Below, in pieces: positions 1-6,389 of a stretch of 7,743 bases of DNA. The notes under the pieces are model-generated. The model made no database searches. It had not been told where the DNA came from and saw only the letters and a program-made list of their open reading frames with translations. The position numbers were made by a program, and so were the translations under genes. Numbering within the stretch: the stretch's first letter is position 1; each line of letters opens with the position of its first letter. The stretch is from DYJE01 sp964637565 (GTDB taxonomy: Bacteria > Desulfobacterota > Desulfobacteria > Desulfobacterales > Desulfolunaceae): positions 1-7,743 of the forward strand of contig CAZWTY010000130.1 in assembly GCA_964637565.1 (NCBI GenBank), read 5' to 3'.

Positions 1-10
1 CATTTTCAGC

Positions 11-39
11 TTGACATTTCCCGAAACATTCATGAGTAT
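11..39 (+). promoter_or_regulatory. Possible sigma-70-type promoter for the operon
   Basis: A perfect TTGACA at 11-16 is followed, after a 17-base spacer, by GAGTAT at 34-39, which matches only three of six consensus -10 positions. The location, about 95 bases upstream of the first gene and overlapping a palindrome cluster, suits a regulated promoter. The -10 is weak, so this is tentative. Confidence 0.25.
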
Positions 40-95
40 GGCGTTGTGAGTGAATGCTCACTCTTGCCTTTCGGATTCACGAATGATTCATGAAT
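28..95. promoter_or_regulatory. Cluster of palindromic operator-like sites upstream of the operon
   Basis: Three related decamers are visible: ATTCATGAGT (28-37), ATTCACGAAT (75-84) and the perfect palindrome ATTCATGAAT (86-95). The last two are offset by 11 bases, about one helical turn. Between them lies a separate inverted repeat, GAGTGA (48-53) and TCACTC (58-63) around ATGC. Sites built from TGAAT/ATTCA halves are typical of TetR-family regulators of lipid metabolism such as FadR and PsrA; linking this site to such a regulator is inference. The first site overlaps the candidate -10, so binding could repress initiation. Confidence 0.4.
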
Positions 96-132
96 AAAAG
101 CCCTTAACAGAACACCAAGGAGTGTCTGACCT

Positions 133-894
133 ATGAGCGATGCCTTCGTTAAGGCCAACCTGAACCTCTATGCGGTCCTGAGGAATCTGGAGGATCTGCC
201 GGGTCTCGATCCTGAGATCGCAGCAACGATCCGCAGTTGGGATATCACCATTCAGTTTACGGTGATGCGCGGCCCCAAAGGGTACCTCGTGTTCAAAGAC
301 GGCGCCTGCTCGTTCGGCGAAGGGGCCCATCCGTCCCCCACCGTCCATCTCTTTTTCACCTCTCCGGCCCACTTCAATAAAATGATGGACGGCAAAGCGT
401 CGCCTATCCCCCTGAAAGGACTGACCAAACTGAAATTTCTTATGAAGGATTTCCCCAAGGTCACGGACCGGCTGGAATACTACCTGAAGCCAGACGCCGA
501 AAAGATGAAAGATCCGGCCTACCTGAACATCAATACGACGTTCACCTTGAACACCGCCGTCTTTGCCGTGAGGGAACTGGCAGTCCATGACCCCATCGGC
601 AAACTCAACGCCGCCCACATCATGAACGGCACCGTGCTGTTTGACGTCCAGCCCGACGGCCCCCGGGTTTTTCTCACCTTCCACGACGGGGCCGTTTCCG
701 CCACCAAGGGCAGGCCGGACAAGCCCCTGGCCATCATGCAGTTCAGGGACCTTCAGTCGGCCAATGATCTGTTGAACAATGTCAGTGATCCGTTCACGGC
801 GGTGGCCTGCGGTAACGTGCTGCTGCGGGGACGCATCGTCATGATCGATTCGATCAACCAGATTCTTGACCGGGTTGCACACTATCTATCCTGA
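133..894 (+). CDS. Tandem SCP2-like (sterol-carrier-protein fold) lipid-binding protein
   Basis: This 253-residue protein has no signal peptide or membrane segment, so it should be cytoplasmic. It appears to contain two SCP2-like units: about residues 35-115, with the beta-rich stretch around QFTVMRG and the 'SPAHFNKMMDGKASPIPLKGL' type of helix entry, and about 165-251, ending in an LRGRIVMIDSINQIL helix. SCP2-fold proteins bind fatty acyl chains, sterols or other hydrophobic ligands non-enzymatically; the ligand here is unknown. The start is supported by AAGGAG at 117-122, ten bases before the ATG. It is the first gene of a co-directional operon, 15 bases ahead of an aminotransferase. It resembles the frameshifted protein at 4247-5025 over its whole length, so the two are paralogues. 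The fold assignment is by motif and paralogue comparison and should be treated as likely, not certain. Confidence 0.7.
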   Translation: MSDAFVKANLNLYAVLRNLEDLPGLDPEIAATIRSWDITIQFTVMRGPKGYLVFKDGACSFGEGAHPSPTVHLFFTSPAHFNKMMDGKASPIPLKGLTKLKFLMKDFPKVTDRLEYYLKPDAEKMKDPAYLNINTTFTLNTAVFAVRELAVHDPIGKLNAAHIMNGTVLFDVQPDGPRVFLTFHDGAVSATKGRPDKPLAIMQFRDLQSANDLLNNVSDPFTAVACGNVLLRGRIVMIDSINQILDRVAHYLS

Positions 895-909
895 GGGGAG
901 ACACCATCG

Positions 910-2166
910 ATGACACACACCTATACCTACACCCAATCCCAGGAACTGTTCCGCCGGGCGGCCAAGGTGATCCCCTGCGGGATTCCGGGGCACATGAGCC
1001 CCACGGTCAACATGCCCCCCACCGATTATCCGATGTATGCCGTCAAATCCGACGGAGCGCGCTTCACCGATATCGACGGCAACGTTTTCATTGACTACCT
1101 CTGCGCCTACGGCCCCATGATTCTCGGCTACAACCACCCCGTGGTGGACGAGGCGGCCAAAGCCCAGCTTGCCGACGCCAACCTGACCATGTGCGCCTCG
1201 CCCCGCATGGTGGAGCTGGCCGAATACCTGGTGGACACCATCCCGGCGGCTGACTGGGCGTTTTTTGCCAAAAACGGCGGCGATGTGACCAACTACGCCA
1301 CCATGATCGCCCGGTCAGCCACGGGACGAAAAAAAATCGTGATGATCAGGGGCGGGTACCACGGTGTGGCGGCCTGGATGCAGGCCCCCGGCCACCATGG
1401 CGTGGTCGAGAACGATTACGCCAACATCATCCGGATTCCCTGGAATGACGTGGACGCGTTCAAAAAGGCGATCGCCGAGCACCCCGGTGACATTGCCGGG
1501 TTCATTGCAACACCCTACCACGTCCCCACCTTCTTCGACAGCGAACTGCCCGCCGAGGGTTACTGGCAAGAGATCCAGGCCATCTGCAACAAAGAGGGCA
1601 TCGTGCTAATTGTCGATGATATCCGCCACGGGTTCCGTCTGCACATGGGCGGTTCCTGCGAGTATTTCGGGTTCACGCCGGACCTGATCTGCTTCTGCAA
1701 AGCCCTGGCCAACGGCTATGCCATCTCGGCCCTGGTGGGTAAAGACAGCCTTAAAAACGAGGCCGCCAAGGTCTTTTACACGGGAAGCTACTGGTATCAG
1801 GCCGTGCCCATGGCCGCGGCCCTGGCCTGCCTCAAGGAACTGAAACGCCTGGATGCCCCGACGGTATTGATTGAAACCGGCAAAACCATCTTCGAAGGGA
1901 TCGCGGATATCGCCAGAACCTATGGTTATACCCTCACCATTTCCGGGGCCTATTCCATGCCCACCATCCGCATCGCCAACGACGACAGCCTGATGCTTCA
2001 CCAGGACTGGTGCGCCGAATGCACCAAACGGGGCGCCTTCATCCAGTCCCACCACAACCTGTTCATATCCATGGCCCATCACGACGAGGCGGTGATCAAC
2101 CAGACCCTCGCTATCGCAGACAAGGCCTTTAAAGCGGTTAAAGAAAAATACGGGGACGCATTTTAA
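910..2166 (+). CDS. Class III PLP-dependent aminotransferase, glutamate-1-semialdehyde-aminomutase-like
   Basis: The 418-residue product has the fold-type I class III layout. Visible landmarks are the entry strand FTDIDGNVFIDY (about 52-63), the phosphate-binding loop KNGGDVTN (121-128), GGYHG (148-152) that stacks on the cofactor ring, Asp236 in VDDIRHGFR to contact the pyridine nitrogen, the Schiff-base Lys264 in CFCKALANGY, and Thr291 in FYTGSYW. Loops of the KNGxDxT form, in place of the classic NSGTEA, occur in GSA-aminomutase-like proteins outside heme synthesis, including surface-sugar and secondary-metabolite clusters. It is therefore unlikely to be a true HemL; there are no other tetrapyrrole genes nearby. 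It would move an amino group between an amino donor and a ketone or aldehyde. The substrate is not readable from sequence. The ATG follows GAGGGGAG (893-900), which overlaps the stop of the upstream gene, implying co-transcription and probable translational coupling. Confidence 0.9.
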   Translation: MTHTYTYTQSQELFRRAAKVIPCGIPGHMSPTVNMPPTDYPMYAVKSDGARFTDIDGNVFIDYLCAYGPMILGYNHPVVDEAAKAQLADANLTMCASPRMVELAEYLVDTIPAADWAFFAKNGGDVTNYATMIARSATGRKKIVMIRGGYHGVAAWMQAPGHHGVVENDYANIIRIPWNDVDAFKKAIAEHPGDIAGFIATPYHVPTFFDSELPAEGYWQEIQAICNKEGIVLIVDDIRHGFRLHMGGSCEYFGFTPDLICFCKALANGYAISALVGKDSLKNEAAKVFYTGSYWYQAVPMAAALACLKELKRLDAPTVLIETGKTIFEGIADIARTYGYTLTISGAYSMPTIRIANDDSLMLHQDWCAECTKRGAFIQSHHNLFISMAHHDEAVINQTLAIADKAFKAVKEKYGDAF

Positions 2167-2174
2167 GATTATGG

Positions 2175-2330
2175 GCCTCCGGCGGCCCTCCCGGGGGGGC
2201 CAGCTTTTAAAAAGCTGGGCAAATGGATTGAAAAAAATCATGGGCAGAGGCACGGCATGCCGTGCCTCTTTAAAATCTGTTTTGTCAAACTTTTTCAAAA
2301 AGTTTGGCCCCCGGCAGGGCCGCCGGAGGC
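2175..2330. repeat. Nested palindromic (REP/MITE-like) intergenic repeat
   Basis: The 195-base gap 2167-2361 is almost filled by this element. The outer arms are perfect 15-base inverted repeats, GCCTCCGGCGGCCCT (2175-2189) and its complement (2316-2330). Inside each arm is a G/C-run, then a private hairpin: CCAGCTTTT/AAAAGCTGG (2200-2218, one-base loop) on the left and CAAACTTTTT/AAAAAGTTTG (2286-2306, one-base centre) on the right. A perfect 24-base palindrome with arm AGAGGCACGGCA sits in the middle (2246-2269). The two halves thus read as inverted copies of one unit flanking a third palindrome. No transposase is present. It lies inside the operon and could stabilise, pause or attenuate the transcript ahead of the transketolase genes. 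It also generates a spurious Arg-rich open frame. Confidence 0.8.
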
Positions 2331-2361
2331 ACACCTTAAATCATAGACTGGAGGAGGCGAC

Positions 2362-3210
2362 ATGGCCATTTCGGATCAGGAGATCAGGGCGCTTGAGGAA
2401 CGGGCGCGGGGGATACGCAAGGATATTGTCGATGTCACCGAATGGGCCGGGGGCGCGCACATCGGGGGCGGCCTGAGCATGGTGGAGATTCTCGTGATTC
2501 TTTATTTCAAATACCTCGCCATCGACCCGGCGAACCCTTCGATGGCCGACCGGGACCGGGTGGTTTTGAGCAAGGGCCATGGCGGGGTGGGTTACGCGCC
2601 GGTTCTGGCCCGGCGGGGTTATTTTGATTTTGACATGCTCAAGACCTTCAACCAGTTCAAGTCTCCGTTCGGCATGCATCTGGACGGCCGCAAGGTCAAG
2701 GGGGTGGATGTGTCCACCGGTTCGCTGGGGCACGGCCTGTCCATGGCCGTGGGGCTGGCCCTGGGGGCGCGACACCAGAAAAAAAGCTGGAAAACCTACT
2801 GCATTCTCGGCGACGGCGAATGCAACGAAGGGTCGGTCTGGGAAGCGGCCATGTCCGCCGCCATGTTCAAGGTGACGAACCTTGTGACCATCGTGGACCG
2901 GAACCGGCTGATGATCGACGGAAAAACCGAAGACGTCATGGCCCTGGAACCCTTTGCCGACAAATGGAAGGCCTTCGGATTCACCGTCAAAAACATCGAC
3001 GGCCACAGCTTCAGGGAACTGGCCGAGGCCATCGAGTTTGCCCACGGTCACACGGACGCACCGGTGGTCATCATCGCCAACACCAAAAAAGGCAAAGGCG
3101 TGGACTACATGGAAGACAACGTGAAATGGCATTACGGCAGCATGGATTCCAACCTGGCCGAGGCGGCCCGGGCCTCCATCGACCGGATGGCCGGCGCGAC
3201 CCTCAACTGA
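2362..3210 (+). CDS. Transketolase, N-terminal (ThDP-binding) subunit
   Basis: This 282-residue protein corresponds to the pyrophosphate-binding half of transketolase, encoded separately as in many archaea and some bacteria. The ThDP/Mg site is GDG (150-152) through Asn181 in VDRNRLMID, the usual GDG-x(~28)-N spacing. Conserved active-site histidines are His33 (GGAHIGG), His73 (SKGHGG), His106 (FGMHLDG) and His257 (KWHYGS), and GSLGHG (120-125) replaces the common GPLGQG. With its partner it transfers a two-carbon ketol unit from a ketose donor to an aldehyde acceptor. GGAGGAGG at 2350-2357, four bases before the ATG, is a strong ribosome binding site that fixes the start. The C-terminal subunit follows after 18 bases. 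Nearness to an aminotransferase and lipid-type proteins, rather than pentose phosphate genes, suggests a specialised role. Confidence 0.93.
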   Translation: MAISDQEIRALEERARGIRKDIVDVTEWAGGAHIGGGLSMVEILVILYFKYLAIDPANPSMADRDRVVLSKGHGGVGYAPVLARRGYFDFDMLKTFNQFKSPFGMHLDGRKVKGVDVSTGSLGHGLSMAVGLALGARHQKKSWKTYCILGDGECNEGSVWEAAMSAAMFKVTNLVTIVDRNRLMIDGKTEDVMALEPFADKWKAFGFTVKNIDGHSFRELAEAIEFAHGHTDAPVVIIANTKKGKGVDYMEDNVKWHYGSMDSNLAEAARASIDRMAGATLN

Positions 3211-3228
3211 TACCCCAAAGGAGATACC

Positions 3229-4245
3229 ATGAGCGAAGTCACGGGAACCACCTGGACGGTCTACGACGCCAACAAAATGACCCAGGCTGAAATATACGGC
3301 CGGGTTTTATGCGAACTCGGTGAAACGCACCCCGCCATCGTGGGGCTCACCGCAGATCTTGCCAACTCCACCAAAATAGGACTGTTCGGCGAGAAATATC
3401 CGGACCGGTTTTTCAACGTGGGCATTGCCGAGCAGAACCTGTTCGGCGTGGCGGCGGGTCTTGCCAAATCGGGACTGCTGCCCTTTGTGTCCACCATGGC
3501 GGCCTTCGTGTCCATGCGGGCCTGCGAGCAGGTCAGAACCGACATCTGCTACCAGAACCTCAATTGCAAGATCATCGCCACCCACGGCGGCATCTCCTTC
3601 GGAACGGCGGGAAGCACCCACAACGCCCAGGAAGACCTGGCCATCATGCGGTCCTTTCCCAACATGACCGTCATCGTCCCCGCCGACGGCATCGAAACCG
3701 CCAACGCGGTCAGGGCCTGCGTGAATCATCCCGGTCCCGTGTACATCCGGGTGGGCCGGGGATTCGAACCCACCTATTATGAGTCCGAAGACTACGGCTT
3801 TGAGATCGGAAAAGCGGTGACCATCCATGAAGGTACCGACATCACCCTCGTCTGCTGCGGCGTCACGGTGCTCCAGGCAGCCGAAGCGGCCAGGGTCCTG
3901 AAAGACGAAGACGGCCTGAGCGTCCGGGTTCTGAACATCCACACCCTCAAACCCCTCGATCATGGGGCCATTCTCAAGGCCGTGGTGGACACCCGGCGGA
4001 TCATCACCCTTGAAGAGCACACGGTGATCGGCGGCCTGGGCTCGGCCGTGGCCGACGTCATCGCCGCCAGCGGCAAGGGCTGCGCCTTTGAAAAAGTCGG
4101 GCTTCAGGACGAATTTTCACTGGTCGGCTACCCGGAAGATCTCTACGCCCATTACAAACTGGACACGAGCGGCATCATTGAAAAGGTCCGGGAAGTGATG
4201 GGCCGGGATTTCGAGGAAGACGACGACTGGGAAGACGAGGTATAA
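3229..4245 (+). CDS. Transketolase, C-terminal (pyrimidine-binding) subunit
   Basis: This 338-residue protein carries the Pyr domain and the C-terminal transketolase domain. The catalytic glutamate that activates the thiamine ring is Glu68 in FNVGIAEQN. His119 in ATHGGISFG and His131 in GSTHN align with E. coli TktA His461 and His473, and Arg174 in VYIRVGRG with the phosphate-contacting Arg520. The position of TktA Asp469 (GEDGPTH) is Ala127 here (GTAGSTH). The C-terminal domain begins near 195 and includes HTLKPLD and EEHTVIGGLGSAVAD (about 262-276). The end is unusually acidic (EEDDDWEDEV). The ATG is preceded by AAAGGAG (3217-3223). It forms the holoenzyme with the upstream subunit, and its stop is one base before the next gene. 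DXP synthase and pyruvate dehydrogenase E1 beta are relatives; the split layout and motifs favour transketolase. Confidence 0.93.
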   Translation: MSEVTGTTWTVYDANKMTQAEIYGRVLCELGETHPAIVGLTADLANSTKIGLFGEKYPDRFFNVGIAEQNLFGVAAGLAKSGLLPFVSTMAAFVSMRACEQVRTDICYQNLNCKIIATHGGISFGTAGSTHNAQEDLAIMRSFPNMTVIVPADGIETANAVRACVNHPGPVYIRVGRGFEPTYYESEDYGFEIGKAVTIHEGTDITLVCCGVTVLQAAEAARVLKDEDGLSVRVLNIHTLKPLDHGAILKAVVDTRRIITLEEHTVIGGLGSAVADVIAASGKGCAFEKVGLQDEFSLVGYPEDLYAHYKLDTSGIIEKVREVMGRDFEEDDDWEDEV

Positions 4246-4246
4246 C

Positions 4247-5025
4247 ATGGCCGATGACAGAACCCTCCTTGCGACACGCATCATCCTTCAGGCCATTTTG
4301 CCGGTCATGAAAGTGGTGATATCCGATGATCCCGCCATGAAAAAACGTTTCGAATCCGTCACGGCCCGTGTCCAGTTCACGGCAAAAAACGGAAGCGAAA
4401 ACCTGGGAGCCGCCCTGGTGTTCAACCGGGGGAATCTGACCATCGATCAGGGCGTGGGCGGCCGGCCGACCTCACCTTTTCCTTTGGCTCGCCGGAAAAA
4501 TTCAACGCCTTTCTCGCCGGAAAACCGGTGATCCCCATGATCAAAGGATTGAAACATATCCGCCTCCTGGCCAGGGTGGTGTCCCTGCTTCTGGCCATGA
4601 AGATTCTCCTGCCCACGGCCCGGCCCAAGACACCGGACAAAAAACGGCTGAAAGTCAAGATGATCATCTACATGATCACCACGGCCTTGAGTCAGTACAA
4701 CAAGGGCGGTGATCCGGCCATGGTGGCCTGGACAAAAAAACAGCCGGACCGGGTCTACCAGATGTCCGTGGACAAGGAAGAGGACATGGCGGGCTACGTC
4801 CGGGTCAAAGCGGGAAAAACCAAGGCGGGGCGGGGCTTCTACACCCGGCGCAGGCCCTTTGTCCACATCCGCTTTGCCGGGGTCGATGAGGCCCTGCCCA
4901 TTTTGCTGAACGACATCGCCTTCGTCGAGGCCGTGGGCCGGAATCTGGTGACCATCGAAGGTTCACCGGAATACGGGGCGAATCTCAATGATTTCATGCA
5001 ACGCATCCAGGCCCTGGTTGTTTAA
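4247..5025 (+). pseudogene. Second tandem SCP2-like protein, broken by a -1 frameshift
   Basis: The sequence encodes a product of about 259 residues in two frames. The first frame starts at ATG 4247, one base after the transketolase stop, and runs well through LVFNRGNLTIDQGVGG to about 4462, then degenerates and stops at 4529-4531. The other frame continues the homology at once with ADLTFSFGSPEKFNAFLAG from 4465 and runs to 5025. Joined, the protein matches the operon's first gene end to end: VQFT strand, SPEKFNAFLAGKPVIPMIKGL segment, then a second SCP2-like unit (about 170-259). The join falls in the GC-rich stretch 4456-4468 and needs one missing base restored. This may be a real mutation or a sequencing or assembly error. 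A GTG at 4528 overlapping the stop (GTGA) could allow restart, but it has no ribosome binding site and begins mid-domain. Confidence 0.75.
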
Positions 5026-5075
5026 GGGCAACGTCTGTTTCATCCATTTAGCATCAAGACAAAAGGAGACCTGTC

Positions 5076-6380
5076 ATGCTGAAAAAATGTGTTTGTGGTG
5101 TCATTGTCTTTCTATGTGCAACCGCCGGAGATCTTTTCGCCAACATCGACAACCTGTCCAACATGAGTGCGGAGTGGATCAGGACAGGAAACCGCAATGC
5201 CGCCACTGATGCGGCGGACATCGTGATCTACAACCCCGGCGGCATCACCGAGCTTCCCGACGGCTTCCAGATCAACATCGGCAACCAGATCCTGATGCGA
5301 AAACCCAGGCACAGCTACGATCTTACCGCCTACGGCATGGGTCCCGAAAGCCACGAGCAGGACGGCACAGACTGGTTTCTTCCCAATGTCTACATCACGT
5401 ACAACAAGGATAACTGGGCCCTGTTCGGCGGGTATTACATCCCCGGCGGCGGGGCGGTGGCGGATTACCCGGACGGGTCCATCGAGACCGATATGATCGG
5501 AATGGGACTGGTACAGGCCATGGTTTTCGACGGGTACACCGGCGAACATCTGAAAGCCGAATCCATCTACAACACCCTGACCTTCGGCGGAACGTACAAG
5601 ATCAACGAGACCATCTCCGCAGCCGCGGGCTTGCGTTACATTCTGGTGAAAAACAACATCAAGGCGGGCCTGACCGGCCTCACCGATCTTGGCGGCGGCG
5701 CATTCAACCCCACGCCCCTCTCCGTCGACATCGATGAAGAGGCCGACGGTGTGGGCTTTCTGGCCGGAATCAATGTAAACATCACACCCCGGATCAATCT
5801 CGGCTTCCAGTACCTGTCCAGGGTGGGTCTGGATCTTGAAACATCGGTAAACCAGGACGATCTGGCGTTCCTGGGCCTGTTCACCGACGGCGAGAAAAAC
5901 CCCCGGGACCTGCCGGGCATGATGGGCCTGGGTTTGGGCTGGGACCTGTCCGACGCCTTTTATGCGGAAATCAACTACAGCTACTGGTTCCAGAAAGACT
6001 GCGACTGGGGAGAAGATGACGCCGGACGGGACATCGCCCACATGGCCGGAGACGCCCAGTCCGCAGGAGTCACGGCATCCTACCGTTTCAGTCCGTCACT
6101 TCTGGTCAGTGCGGGAGCCACCTACACGGATTTCATGTGGAACGACATCGACGGTTATTACGAAGCCAACCTGGGTTCCTACGACGTGCTGTACACCGAC
6201 AACTGGCACATCGGAGGCGGCGTCGCGTATTCCCTTACGGACCATGTGGTGATGAACCTGAGCCTGGGCCGCACCCTCTGGGATGACAAGGATCTGACCC
6301 ATTCCCAGCTTCCCGGTGTGACCATTGGCACAAAAAACAGTACCACCATCGTGGCCGTCGGATTTAACGTGGGATTTTGA
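5076..6380 (+). CDS. OmpP1/FadL-type outer-membrane channel for hydrophobic compounds
   Basis: The 434-residue precursor starts with a signal peptide: KK, a hydrophobic core (about 6-17) and a probable cleavage site after LFA (residue 22). The mature N-terminus is followed by the family hallmark GNRNAATDAADIVIYNPGG (38-56, NPGG in place of the usual NPAG), then alternating polar/aromatic stretches typical of a beta-barrel. The chain ends in IVAVGFNVGF, with a C-terminal Phe as recognised by the Bam assembly machinery. FadL-family proteins let long-chain fatty acids or aromatic and aliphatic hydrocarbons pass laterally across the outer membrane; the substrate here is unknown. AAGGAG at 5063-5068 lies seven bases before the ATG. 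The gene follows the frameshifted SCP2-like gene by 50 bases with no visible terminator, so it is probably co-transcribed. Confidence 0.88.
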   Translation: MLKKCVCGVIVFLCATAGDLFANIDNLSNMSAEWIRTGNRNAATDAADIVIYNPGGITELPDGFQINIGNQILMRKPRHSYDLTAYGMGPESHEQDGTDWFLPNVYITYNKDNWALFGGYYIPGGGAVADYPDGSIETDMIGMGLVQAMVFDGYTGEHLKAESIYNTLTFGGTYKINETISAAAGLRYILVKNNIKAGLTGLTDLGGGAFNPTPLSVDIDEEADGVGFLAGINVNITPRINLGFQYLSRVGLDLETSVNQDDLAFLGLFTDGEKNPRDLPGMMGLGLGWDLSDAFYAEINYSYWFQKDCDWGEDDAGRDIAHMAGDAQSAGVTASYRFSPSLLVSAGATYTDFMWNDIDGYYEANLGSYDVLYTDNWHIGGGVAYSLTDHVVMNLSLGRTLWDDKDLTHSQLPGVTIGTKNSTTIVAVGFNVGF

Positions 6381-6389
6381 GACGTTTCG

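Noticed and set aside
88..882. Long minus-strand open frame opposite the first SCP2-like gene, and similar long antisense frames opposite other genes (such as 5112-6041)
   Set aside because: These are antisense shadows of GC-rich coding sequence. The plus-strand genes have ribosome binding sites and recognisable motifs; these do not.
910..2166. Assignment of the aminotransferase as HemL (glutamate-1-semialdehyde aminomutase)
   Set aside because: The phosphate loop is KNGGDVTN rather than NSGTEA, and the neighbours are not tetrapyrrole genes, so a specialised aminotransferase fits better.
2286..2306. AT-rich hairpin considered as an intrinsic terminator
   Set aside because: The T-run lies inside the stem rather than after it, and the hairpin is followed by G/C-rich sequence, so it does not fit the stem-then-U-tract form.
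2171..2476. Open frame of 101 codons, Arg-rich at its start
   Set aside because: It is made by translating the palindromic repeat and then runs out of frame into the transketolase gene. It has no homology and no ribosome binding site.
4384..4390. A-AAA-AAC slippery heptamer in the correct phase for a -1 ribosomal frameshift into the downstream SCP2-like frame
   Set aside because: The zero frame keeps clear SCP2-like homology for about 24 more codons (to GVGG at 4462), so slipping here would replace conserved residues with unrelated ones. The homology switches frame about 70 bases later.
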